From Actinacidiphila cocklensis (GTDB taxonomy: Bacteria > Actinomycetota > Actinomycetes > Streptomycetales > Streptomycetaceae): a stretch of 64,000 nt of DNA. The stretch's first letter is position 1. Every line of letters begins with the position of its first letter. This document shows, in pieces, positions 51,464 to 60,886 of the stretch. The stretch covers positions 30,749 through 94,748 of the forward strand of contig NZ_CAJSLV010000065.1 in the NCBI RefSeq assembly GCF_907177275.1, read 5' to 3'. The notes under the pieces are model-generated. The model had not been told where the DNA came from. It saw only the letters and a list, made by a program, of their open reading frames with translations, and did not search any database. Both the position numbers and the translations under genes were made by a program.

Positions 51464-52072
51464 TCAGACGGCAGCCGGGGTGTCCCACCCTTTCCGGGCC
51501 GCGCGGCGCTCGCGCCGGCGCCGCCAGAAGCGGCGGATGCGGGAGAAGAGGAAGGCCACCGTCGCCAGGCCGAGCACCAGCAGGGTGCCGGCGATCACCG
51601 CGGCCGCCACCGGGTGGAACAGCGCGAAGACCACCAGCGCCGCCACCCCCAGATCCTCCGCCAGGCTCAGCACGACGTTGGTGACCGGCTCGGGCGAGGT
51701 GTTGACCGCCATCCTGGTCCCGGCCTTCACCAGATGGCTGGCCAGCGCGGTCGAGCCGCCGACCGCGGCCGCCGCCAGCTGCGGCAGCGAACCGTCGTGG
51801 CCGGCCAGCAGCGCGGCCACCACCGCCCCCGCGACCGGCCGGACGACGGTGTGCACCGCGTCCCAGGCCGTGTCGACGTAAGGGATCTTGTCGGCGACGG
51901 CCTCGCAGAGGAAGAGGAGCGCGACCACCACCAGGACATCGGTGCGCTGCAGCGACGGCGGGACCTCGTCACTGGCCCCGGTGGCGCCCATCAGGCCCAG
52001 CAGCAGCACGACGGCGTAGGCGTTGATCCCGCTCGCCCAGCCACTGGTGAAGACCAGCGGGAGTACGGACAT
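51464..52072 (-). CDS. DUF4126 membrane protein
   Basis: 202 aa with about five to six hydrophobic segments and a strongly basic C-terminal tail (RRFWRRRRERRAARK). TSGWASGINAYAVVLLLGLMG at the start is typical of DUF4126. Function unknown. ATG lies 7 nt after TAGAGT (52080-52085, reverse strand), consistent with a leaderless mRNA. Followed 28 nt later by the CrtI-like gene, probably one operon. Confidence 0.82.
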   Translation of the reverse strand: MSVLPLVFTSGWASGINAYAVVLLLGLMGATGASDEVPPSLQRTDVLVVVALLFLCEAVADKIPYVDTAWDAVHTVVRPVAGAVVAALLAGHDGSLPQLAAAAVGGSTALASHLVKAGTRMAVNTSPEPVTNVVLSLAEDLGVAALVVFALFHPVAAAVIAGTLLVLGLATVAFLFSRIRRFWRRRRERRAARKGWDTPAAV

Positions 52073-52085
52073 GGCCGGAACTCTA

Positions 52086-52404
52086 GCCAGAACATCCCGG
52101 GTGGTGAGCGGAAGCGGGAGAACGTGAGTGAAAGCGGCGGGAACTGAGTATCACTACCTAGACGCACCATTGAGTACCCGCACGGATGGCTGCCGCCCGG
52201 CGGGACGGGAGAGTGGAGCCGCGGACGGGCACGCCAACCGCACCGCCGACACGGGGCGGCGGTAAGGGCGGCAGGCCCGGTCGTCAACGGGGGTTGCATG
52301 GGGGAGGCGCTGTCCCGGCACGGTTCGGTGGGGGACCGGTCCATGCCAGGACAGCGCACTCGACTCCGTGGCACCTCCGGGCCGCCCCCGGCTTCCCCCG
52401 GCCG
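52086..52404. other. Gene-free stretch before the TetR gene
   Basis: Between the DUF4126 promoter and the 3' end of the tetR gene I see no coding frame with proper codon bias and no clear repeat. Confidence 0.5.
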
Positions 52405-53034
52405 TCAGGACCGCGGTGCCGCCGCGCCGAGCGCCGCGCCGCCGACCCGGCCCTGGAGCAGCCGCGACAGTGTCGTGTGCACGTCGTCGATGCTGCGTTC
52501 CGGCTGGAACGCCTGCCAGTCGAGGGCTGCCACCAGCACCATGCCGAAGAGGGCGGACGCGGTCAGCTGGACATCGATGTCCTCGCTCAGCTCGCCCGCC
52601 GCCACCGCCGCGCTCAGCACCTCCTCGACCACCGACACCGCCTGCCGCCGCACCAGCATCAAGGTGTCCTGCCAGGCCCTGTTGGTCCGCCACAACTCGG
52701 CCACGTAGAGCTGCGTGAAGGAGGGGTAGCGGACGATGAAGCCGAGACCCGCGTGGATCATCGCGTCCAGCGCGTCGACCCCGCTGCCGCCGCGCGCCCT
52801 GGCGTTCGTGGCGGCCTGCCGCAGCGCGTCCCGCAGCCGGCCCACACCGTCCCGCAGCAGCTCCTCGAACAGGTCGTTCTTGCTGGCGAAGTTGTAGTAG
52901 ACGGTGCCTTTGGCGACCCCGGCCCGCTCGGCGATCTCGTCGACGGTGGTGGCGGAGAAGCCCTGCTCGGCGATGAGGGTGACGGCCGCCGCGTAGAGCT
53001 TGCGGCGGGTGGCCTGGCGTCGTGCGGTGCTCAT
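52405..53034 (-). CDS. TetR-family transcriptional regulator
   Basis: 209 aa. Helix-turn-helix in the first 55 residues (ATTVDEIAERAGVAKGTVYYNFASKNDLFEEL-like), followed by an all-helical ligand domain. ATG at 53034 chosen because the frame upstream is unlike TetR. Divergent from the HEPN gene with 143 nt between; likely controls itself and possibly that gene. Ligand unknown. Confidence 0.9.
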   Translation of the reverse strand: MSTARRQATRRKLYAAAVTLIAEQGFSATTVDEIAERAGVAKGTVYYNFASKNDLFEELLRDGVGRLRDALRQAATNARARGGSGVDALDAMIHAGLGFIVRYPSFTQLYVAELWRTNRAWQDTLMLVRRQAVSVVEEVLSAAVAAGELSEDIDVQLTASALFGMVLVAALDWQAFQPERSIDDVHTTLSRLLQGRVGGAALGAAAPRS

Positions 53035-53141
53035 GGCACCGATTCTGCCCGCACGCGGCGGGGCGAGGTGACCCGATCTTCGAGGAAGAGGTGGTATTCG
53101 CAGGTCAGCGCCGATTGTCAGTGGTCGGCCCCAGTATGGGG

Positions 53142-53159
53142 CGTACGGACACACGTACG
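53142..53159. promoter_or_regulatory. Candidate TetR operator
   Basis: CGTACG (53142-53147) and CGTACG (53154-53159), each self-complementary and separated by 6 bp, in the region between the divergent TetR and HEPN genes. Confidence 0.4.
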
Positions 53160-53177
53160 GAGAAAGTGAGGCTCGCC

Positions 53178-53651
53178 ATGGCAATTCCGGTCAGCGACGT
53201 CCACCCTGTGCTGCGCCGCGCCACCGCGTCACCCGCCGCCCTCGACCTGCTCACCCAGGCGCACCTCGGACTCACCGAGGCCGCCGGGCTCGACGCACCG
53301 CACGAGCGGTACGCCACCGCCCATCTCGCCGCCCTGCGCACCGCCGCCGCGGTGCTCGCCGCCAGGGGCAGGCCCGAGGACACCCCGCGGCGGCGGCGCA
53401 GGATACGCAGCGTGTGGGAGGTGCTGCCCGAGATCGCGCCTGAGCTGTCCGAGTGGAGCGCGCTGTTCGCCGCCGGCGCCGAGCGCAGGGCCAGGGCGGA
53501 GGCCGGCATCGCCACCGCGGCCGGGCCGCGGGAGGCCGACGACCTGGTCCGTGCCGTCACCCTGTTCCTGCGCCTGGTGGAGCGCATGCTGCTGCTCCGC
53601 CCCGCCCTCGACGGTGCCCCGCCGCTGATACCGGCCCCGAAGGCCGAGTGA
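53178..53651 (+). CDS. SAV_6107-family HEPN domain protein
   Basis: 157 aa, all-helical and Ala/Arg-rich, matching the HEPN domain family first named from S. avermitilis SAV_6107. It lacks a clear R-x4-6-H RNase motif, so nuclease activity is doubtful. ATG at 53178 (MAIPVSDVHP) with GTGAGG upstream. Lies between tetR and a methyltransferase; role unknown. Confidence 0.75.
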   Translation: MAIPVSDVHPVLRRATASPAALDLLTQAHLGLTEAAGLDAPHERYATAHLAALRTAAAVLAARGRPEDTPRRRRRIRSVWEVLPEIAPELSEWSALFAAGAERRARAEAGIATAAGPREADDLVRAVTLFLRLVERMLLLRPALDGAPPLIPAPKAE

Positions 53652-53701
53652 CCGGCGCGACGGTGCTCCTTGTCGGCGCCTTCCTCCGCGGTGCGGCCGC
53701 A

Positions 53702-53752
53702 CGCACCGGACACCGTTCCCTCCCCCACGGAGATCCGCACGACAGGCCCTAG
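53702..53752. mobile_element. Solitary decayed MITE end
   Basis: 51 bp matching the outer left arm of the element at 55536-55731 in inverted orientation (shared acggagatcc and cgacag...ccctag blocks) with several substitutions. Only one end is present, ending in CTAG, just upstream of the methyltransferase gene. Confidence 0.7.
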
Positions 53753-53798
53753 AGTTGGAGCCGCACCAGTCACCCGCAGCTGCGAGGAGCCGTCCGCC

Positions 53799-54569
53799 AT
53801 GTCCCGTCAAGGAGGGGTGGACCCGATGCGCCCCCGAGCCAGCCTGCGCACCGCTGTGGTCTGGGAGGTACTGCGCGACGCGCTGGAACGGCGGGTGAAG
53901 GCGGCCGACACCGCGGTACTCGACGTGCTGGACACCGGCGGCGGCACCGGCAACTTCGCGGTGCCCGTCGCGCGGCTCGGCCACCGGGTCACCGTGGTGG
54001 ACCCCAGCCCCGACGCGTTGTTCGCCCTGGAGCGGCGGGCCGCGGAGGCCGGCGTCACCGAGCGGGTCAGCGGAGTGCAGGGCGACGCGCAGGGCCTGCT
54101 GGATGTGATCACCCCCGGCTCGTACGACATGGTGCTCTGCCACGGGGTGCTCGAATACGTCGACGACCCGGCCGAGGGCGTGCGCCACGTGGCCGGGGCA
54201 CTGCGCCCGGCCGGCGCCCTCAGCCTGCTCGCCGCGGGCCGCGGCGGCGCCGTCCTGGCCAGGGCGCTCGCCGGGCACTTCGCGGAGGCCCAGCACGCGC
54301 TGGGCGACCCGGACGGGCGATGGGGAGCCGGGGACTCCCTGCCCCGCCGCTTCACCGCGGAGGAGCTGACCCGGCTGGTCGAGGAGGCAGGGCTGCGGGC
54401 CGCGTCCGTGCACGGGGTGCGGGTCTTCGCCGACCTGGTGCCCGGGGTGCTGGTCGACACCGAGCCGGGCGCGCTGGAGGCGTTGCTGCGGCTGGAGCTG
54501 GCGGCCGCGGAGGACCCGGGCTTCCACGCCGTCGCGACGCAGCTGCACGTGCTCGCCGAGCGGGACTGA
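53799..54569 (+). CDS. SAM-dependent methyltransferase
   Basis: 256 aa class I fold. Motif I DTGGGTGNFAVPVA, then VVDPSPDAL, QGDAQGLL, and YDMVLCHGVLEYVDDP. Resembles UbiE or CmoA-like small-molecule and tRNA methyltransferases, but the acceptor is unknown. ATG at 53799 with GAGGAG 9 nt before it; an ATG at 53826 is also in frame. A hairpin follows the stop. Confidence 0.85.
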   Translation: MSRQGGVDPMRPRASLRTAVVWEVLRDALERRVKAADTAVLDVLDTGGGTGNFAVPVARLGHRVTVVDPSPDALFALERRAAEAGVTERVSGVQGDAQGLLDVITPGSYDMVLCHGVLEYVDDPAEGVRHVAGALRPAGALSLLAAGRGGAVLARALAGHFAEAQHALGDPDGRWGAGDSLPRRFTAEELTRLVEEAGLRAASVHGVRVFADLVPGVLVDTEPGALEALLRLELAAAEDPGFHAVATQLHVLAERD

Positions 54570-54604
54570 GGGGCCGCCGGGCGGTGCCCCCGGGCGCCCC
54601 TCAC
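54568..54604 (+). terminator. Hairpin after methyltransferase gene
   Basis: tgaggggc (54568-54575, including the stop codon) pairs with gcccctca (54597-54604); the loop has its own short stem. No T-run. Confidence 0.5.
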
Positions 54605-54837
54605 GGCACCCGGACGGCCCCCCTGCGGCCCCCACGTACGGGGCCGCTCGCGGGGAGTGGGTCACAGCCCCGCCCGTCGCGCCATTCCTGACCGTATGCT
54701 GGCATGACGCGACAGCGGACGGGGAATGAAGCACCCGTCGGGTTGGCGCATTGGGGTGGGTTTCACGGGGACGATTCCCTGCCTATCCTGAAAGGGTCGG
54801 ACCGGTCGCCTCCGCGACCGACGAGTAGGAGGTCTCC

Positions 54838-55239
54838 GTGCCGCTCTCGGAGCACGAGCAGCGCATGCTCGAGCAGATGGAGCGAGCGCTGTACGCCGAA
54901 GATCCCAAGTTCGCGTCGGCGCTCGAGGGAACCGGGCTGCGCACGTTCACACGGCGTCGGCTCTACCAGGCGGTCGCAGGGTTTCTGGTCGGTGTCGCGC
55001 TGCTCATGGGCGGCATGATCGCCAAGCTGACGTGGGTCGGCGTGGCAGGCTTCCTCGTCATGCTCGCCTGCGCGGTGCTTGCCGTCACGGGGTGGCGCAA
55101 GGCCGCGAAGCCGGCGGAGGCGGTGCCTCCTGGCCGGCAGGGGCGATTGGCTCGCCGCCAGCACCAGCCGCGCAAGGGCAAGGTCATGGACCGTATCGAA
55201 GAGCGGTGGCAGCGCCGCCGCGACGAGCAGGGGCAGTAG
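54838..55239 (+). CDS. DUF3040 membrane protein
   Basis: 133 aa. PLSEHEQRMLEQMERALYAEDPKFASAL is the DUF3040 signature; two membrane segments follow (about 45-65 and 69-88), then a basic tail. GTG start with GGAGG 5 nt before it. Function unknown; the same family sits close to the dcw cluster in mycobacteria. Confidence 0.9.
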   Translation: MPLSEHEQRMLEQMERALYAEDPKFASALEGTGLRTFTRRRLYQAVAGFLVGVALLMGGMIAKLTWVGVAGFLVMLACAVLAVTGWRKAAKPAEAVPPGRQGRLARRQHQPRKGKVMDRIEERWQRRRDEQGQ

Positions 55240-55535
55240 CCGCTCTCCTCCCGTTCCCGTCTCCCGGGTTCCCTGGACCCCTGGACCCCTGGACCCCTGG
55301 ACCCCTGTGCCCCCCCGGGCGCGGGGGTTCGTCCGTTTGCCTCACGGCCCGGCATGGCCGACTGCGGCGCGTGCGGGTGGCCCCGGGGGCGGGGGAACTG
55401 CGCGACCATCCCCCAGAGCTGCGCCTGGGCGGTACCCCCACGCGCCCCTGAGGGGTTGCCCCCTTCCGCGGAGGGGGGAACCCGCGGCCCGGCGCGAGGG
55501 CACCCCTCCTGGGGAGAGGTGCCCTCCCGCCGGGG
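55240..55535. repeat. Intergenic region with tandem 8-mer and dispersed repeat
   Basis: cccctgga units repeat in tandem at about 55275-55306. An inverted copy of the gcgcagttcc repeat family is at 55385-55408. No coding potential seen. Confidence 0.65.
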
Positions 55536-55731
55536 CTAGGGTCTGTCGTTTGGATCTCCGTGGGGCAAGGAGCGGTGTTCGGTGCGTGCAGCTGCAAGGC
55601 GGAGGAGGGAGGCGACGCGGTGGGGGCACCTCCCGGCCGCCAGGCCAGGGGGAGTCGTCGACCGACGACAACGCGGCAGATGCGCGTGCCGAACACCGCG
55701 ACGCCGCGGAGATCCAAACGACAGACCCTAG
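55536..55731. mobile_element. MITE-like element, 196 bp
   Basis: The first 25 bases (ctagggtctgtcgtttggat...) and the last 25 are perfect inverted complements; after a short unpaired stretch the similarity continues with gcggtgttcgg / ccgaacaccgc. Both ends are CTAG, fitting a 4-bp YTAR target duplication as made by IS5-type transposases. No transposase inside. The right CTAG contains the stop codon of the transglutaminase gene. Confidence 0.85.
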
Positions 55732-58262
55732 GTGGCGCGGGTCAGGCGTCGGCGGACGGGGGCTGCGAGGCGGTCGAAGGCGCGGCCGACGCGCTCGGAG
55801 GCCGCAGACGTGGTCGCCGAGACCTGCCACAGCACGCGCGCGAACGAGCGCGGGAAGAAGCGCGCCCGGAACCGGGCGCCGCGCGACGCGGAGGCGTGCA
55901 GGCCCGCGCGGACGGCGTGGACGTCCGCCGCCAGGCCGGTGGCGGCCTGCGGCCTGGGCGCGTAGAGCGTCCGCTCCACCGCTGTGGCCAGCGAGGTCGC
56001 TCCCTCGGCAGCGGACCCGCTGAGCCCGCCCTCGTCGATCAGCCGGGCCATCGCCCGCCGCGGCGTCTCGGACTCGTCCGGTGTGATGCCGTAGTCCCAC
56101 CCGGTGTCGAGGACCTCCCGCCACGCGGACAGCACGCGTCCGTTGAGCCGGCCCTCCTGGCCCGGCCGGGCCACTCCCTGCCGCGATGCCTCGGACTCGT
56201 CCGATGTGGCGTCGTGTCTCGACCCGGTGCCGACTTCCTCGTGTCCCGGGGACAGCCCGAGCCCGCCGCCCTTCTGTCTGCCCCCGCCGAGCCGTGCCGC
56301 CCGCACCCGGGTTCGCCACAGCAGCGGCAGCGTGGGTACCAGCAGCACCAGCAGGGCGATCAGCGCGATCCCCGCGAGCCGCAGCCCGTCGAAGCCGGAG
56401 CCGCCCGAGCCGCCGCTGCCCCCCGCGGCCGCGGAGGCGCACCCGGCAGGGCCGAGGTTGTGCTGCTCGGCGCACTGGGAGGAGGCCGTAGGAGTCGGCC
56501 GGGACGTGGCGCCGGGGCCGTGCTGCGTCGGGTCGGGGGTGTCGCCGCCGCCCGTCGGGCTGGTCGACAGCGTGTAGGAGGGGGCGGTGCCCCGGTAGGG
56601 CGTCGGCTCGAAACGGGTCCAGCCGATGCCCTCGAAGTACAGCTCGGGCCAGGCGTGGGCGTCCTTCAGGCCGACCGACATCGCACCGCTGCTGGTCAGC
56701 GAGCCGGGGGTGAAGCCGACCGCGACCCGCGCGGGGATGTGCAGGGTGCGGGCCATCGTCGCCATGGTGAAGGCGAAGTGCACGCAGAAGCCCCGCTTCG
56801 TCTGCAGGAAGCGGGCGATGGCGTCCACGCCCGTACCGGACTTCGCCTCGGTGTCGTAGACGAACTGCCCGGAGGTGAAGTACCGCTGGAGGTCGAGCGC
56901 CCGCTGGTAGTCGGTGGTCGCCGACGCCGTCACCTGGCGGGCGGTGTCCGCCACGACCGCGGGCAGTGAGCCGGGGACCTTCTCGTACTCCTCGGCGATC
57001 CTCCCGGTGGCCGGCGGTGCCGCAGCGAGCTGCGCGGCGGTCGGGTCGAGCAGCATGCTGCTGACCTGGTACTGCAGGCCCGCGGTGGTCTGCCCGTGGT
57101 CGCCGATGACCATCCGGCCCTCGGGCTGGTAGCGCCAGTCCCCGTCGGCCTGCACGCTGAGCGCCGGGTACGGCATCGGCAGCCAGCCCTGCGCGTAGTC
57201 GCGGTCCACCGCGACCGAGGTGTCGACCTCGGTGTACTTCACGTCCGCCGCCTGGCCCTGCGGCGTCGGCAGCGGATCGGGGATGTCCACCTTGTCGTCG
57301 TTGGAGGCCGACCACTGCGTGCCGTCGAACCGGTCGAGAGAGACGATCCGCAGGTACATCCCGCTCGCGTCCGGGGAGCTGGTCTTGTAGGTCATCACCT
57401 CGCGGTTCTCGGGCTGGTTCAGGTAGTCCTGGAGCGCGACCTCGGGGCGTACCGACGTGGCGTTGCCCACGCCGCCGCCCAGGCCGTTACCGCTGCTGCC
57501 GCCCGTGGAGTCCAGCAGGCCGCCGCTCAGCGACGGCAGGACCGCGGGCAGCACCAGGGCGATGCCCAGCGCCATCGCCCCGATCCGGCGCCCGGTGCGC
57601 ACCGGGGCCAGCGGCGCCCCGCCGCCCGCCGCGCCGGCCGGACCCGCCCAGCTGCCCTGCCGCGGCGCACCGCCGAAGACCCGGCCCCAGCGGGAGAGCC
57701 GGTCGCGGCCCTCGGCGAGCAGCAGCAGCAGGTAGCCGGCGGCGGCGATCAGGAAGTACACCCACTGGCTGCCGCCCTCTTCGAGGCCCGCGGCGACCGC
57801 GTAGAGCGCGAGCAGCGGCAGGCCCGCCGGCGCCGCGCTGTTGTACGTCACCGCTATGGCGTCGACCGCGAGCGCGATCAGCAGCACCCCGCCGACCAGC
57901 AGGAACCTGATGCCGGGGGTGACCGGTGCCGGGATGGCGAAGTTGGTGACGTCGGTCATGCCGTCCTGGACCAGCTGCCCGAGCTGGCGCAGGGCCTGCG
58001 GACCCGGCAGCACGCCGGCGACCGCCTGGTGCGGGGTGAACATCGCGGTCAGCACCAGCAGCGAGACCAGCAGCTGGGCGAGGATCGTCAGCGGCCTGGC
58101 CAGCGGCACCCGGCGGGCTGCCGCGCCCACCCCGGCCTGCAGGACCACGCACAGCAGCGCCTTGACGTACCAGCCGCGCGGGCTGGCCAGCGGCAGCAGC
58201 GCGGCCGCGGCCATCAGGGAGGCCAGGGCCGCGAAGACCGTCAGCCGTGCACGTCCGCTCAT
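55728..58262 (-). CDS. TgpA-like membrane transglutaminase with C-terminal DUF4129
   Basis: 844 aa. N-terminal region with about eight membrane segments (DUF3488), an extracellular transglutaminase-like domain with Cys493 (KRGFCVHFAF), His in KDAHAWPELYF and Asp/Glu in GWTRFEP, a Ser/Gly linker, one membrane segment, and a C-terminal DUF4129 region. The DUF4129 part contains an internal duplication (DNA 56017-56117 and 56140-56240). Last gene of moxR-DUF58-tgpA; start overlaps the DUF58 stop (ATGA). Probably acts on envelope proteins. Confidence 0.9.
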   Translation of the reverse strand: MSGRARLTVFAALASLMAAAALLPLASPRGWYVKALLCVVLQAGVGAAARRVPLARPLTILAQLLVSLLVLTAMFTPHQAVAGVLPGPQALRQLGQLVQDGMTDVTNFAIPAPVTPGIRFLLVGGVLLIALAVDAIAVTYNSAAPAGLPLLALYAVAAGLEEGGSQWVYFLIAAAGYLLLLLAEGRDRLSRWGRVFGGAPRQGSWAGPAGAAGGGAPLAPVRTGRRIGAMALGIALVLPAVLPSLSGGLLDSTGGSSGNGLGGGVGNATSVRPEVALQDYLNQPENREVMTYKTSSPDASGMYLRIVSLDRFDGTQWSASNDDKVDIPDPLPTPQGQAADVKYTEVDTSVAVDRDYAQGWLPMPYPALSVQADGDWRYQPEGRMVIGDHGQTTAGLQYQVSSMLLDPTAAQLAAAPPATGRIAEEYEKVPGSLPAVVADTARQVTASATTDYQRALDLQRYFTSGQFVYDTEAKSGTGVDAIARFLQTKRGFCVHFAFTMATMARTLHIPARVAVGFTPGSLTSSGAMSVGLKDAHAWPELYFEGIGWTRFEPTPYRGTAPSYTLSTSPTGGGDTPDPTQHGPGATSRPTPTASSQCAEQHNLGPAGCASAAAGGSGGSGGSGFDGLRLAGIALIALLVLLVPTLPLLWRTRVRAARLGGGRQKGGGLGLSPGHEEVGTGSRHDATSDESEASRQGVARPGQEGRLNGRVLSAWREVLDTGWDYGITPDESETPRRAMARLIDEGGLSGSAAEGATSLATAVERTLYAPRPQAATGLAADVHAVRAGLHASASRGARFRARFFPRSFARVLWQVSATTSAASERVGRAFDRLAAPVRRRLTRAT
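56017..56240 (-). repeat. In-frame 101-bp internal duplication in the transglutaminase gene
   Basis: 56017-56117 and 56140-56240 align without gaps (offset 123 bp, 41 codons) with roughly three quarters identity, e.g. cctcggactcgtccgatgtg / tctcggactcgtccggtgtg. Encodes two SDESE / PDESE units. Confidence 0.8.
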
Positions 58263-59736
58263 GTCGTCGCCCCCGCTCCGTGCCGCCCCTGGGACGAGTC
58301 CTGGGACTCCTCCCGGGTGCGGTAACGGTCCGCCTGCTGCCACAGTTCCGGCAGCGTGTCGCCGGCGGCGACCTCGACCACCGTCCAGCCCGCCTCGCGC
58401 AGCATCCGTACCGCGCGCCGGGTGCCGTCCCCGTCCTCGTCGGACGGTACGGCGTCCGCGTCGCCGGCCGGCACCAGCCGGCCGCTCGCGTCCTTGGCGA
58501 CCCAGTCGTCGCTGTCCAGGACGAACGCGACGGCGCCGCCCGCCCGCTGCCTTATCCGGGCGACGCTCGCCGCCTGCTCCTCGTCCAGGTCGCCGAAGAA
58601 GGCCACGATCAGCCCCTCGGTCGCCGACCGCAGCGCCTCGTACGCGGGCGCCAGCGACTCGCCGTCCGAGTGGGCGACCACCGCGAGGGTGTCGAGCAGG
58701 ACGCCGGCCATGTCGGAGGAGTCGCCGCCGAAGCCGCCGCTGCCCTCGGGACCCGGCACACTGCTGCCGGTGTCGGTCAGCAGCCGGACCGCGTAGCCGC
58801 GCTCCAGCATGTGGGTGGACACCGAGGCGGCGCCGGACACCGCCCATTCGAAGGCCGAGTCGGGACCCGAGCCGAAGTAGGCCCAGGCGCGGGTGTCGAG
58901 CAGCACCGTGCAGCGCGCCCGGTGCGGCTGCTCCTCGCGGCGCACCATCAGCTCGCCGTACTTGGCCGTGGAGCGCCAGTGCACCCGGCGCAGGTCGTCG
59001 CCGTGCCGGTAGCCGCGCGGGATGACGTCGTCCTCGCCGGCGAAGGCCAGCGCCCTGGTGCGGCTCTCGCCGTAGCCGTTGGCCTCGCCCGCCAGCCGCA
59101 CCGGCGGCAGCGGCTCGACCCGCGGGACGACGGTGAGGGTGTCGAAGGTGCTGAAGGAGCGGGTCAGCTCGCACATCCCGAACGGGTCGGTGAGCCGCAG
59201 TTGCAGCGGCCCGAGGGGGTAGCGCCCGCGCAGGTCGGAGCGCACCCGGTAGGACACCTCGCGGTGCCCGCCGGGCTCGACCCGGTCCAGCACGAAGCGC
59301 GGGCGCGGCCCGAGGACGTACGGCACCCGGTCCTGGAGCATCAGCAGGCCGGTGGGGATGCGCGAGACGTTGTCGACCCGCAGGTGCACCCGGGCCTCCG
59401 ACATCGCGGGCACCCGGGAGGGCGACAGCCGCCGGCTGCCCGCGACGCGGTAGCGGGTGCGGTAGAGCACCGCGACGCACACCAGCGGCAGGATCGCCAG
59501 CAGCAGGCCGACCCGCAGCAGGTCGGGCTGCCCGAGGACGTAGGCGCATATCGCCGCGGCGACACCGGCCGCCACGAAGGACCGGCCGCGGGTGGTGAGC
59601 CCGCCCAGCGCGGTACGGAAGCCGCCGGCGCCCGGGCGCGGGTCGCCGTCGCCGTCGCCCGGGTCGCCGGCCCGCGGCGGCTGCGGGGACTGCTGCGGGG
59701 GTTGCGGGGGCGGCGGAGGGACGGCGGGGGTGGCCA

Positions 59737-59737
<1 letters not shown>
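58259..59737 (-). CDS. DUF58 (von Willebrand A-like) membrane protein
   Basis: 492 aa. Pro-rich N-terminus, two membrane segments (about 50-90), then a DUF58 domain with DDLRRVHWRSTAKYGELMVRREE, the defining motif, and a degenerate vWA region with LLDTRA. Partner of MoxR ATPases in envelope stress or maturation systems. ATG at 59737 shares one base with the moxR stop; a GTG one codon earlier is also possible. Confidence 0.92.
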
Positions 59738-60744
<1,007 letters not shown>

Positions 60745-60886
60745 CCGGTACTCCTAGGCCATGTTCCGCGGGACTCGGTCATCCCTGGACCGGCCCTCCC
60801 CGAATTGCGTGCCGCCCGCTGCGAGCGAGGCGGTGCCGCACTGTGCATTCTTCCCTTACGCGGCACTCCCCGTCACTCGCCTGCCG

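Noticed and set aside
47382..52072. Geosmin synthase and CrtI-like gene as a carotenoid or terpene gene cluster
   Set aside because: No prenyl synthase, phytoene synthase or cyclase is present; two neighbouring genes do not make a cluster.
55240..55535. Short open frames in the repeat region before the MITE
   Set aside because: They are Pro/Arg/Gly strings without ribosome binding sites and overlap intergenic repeats.
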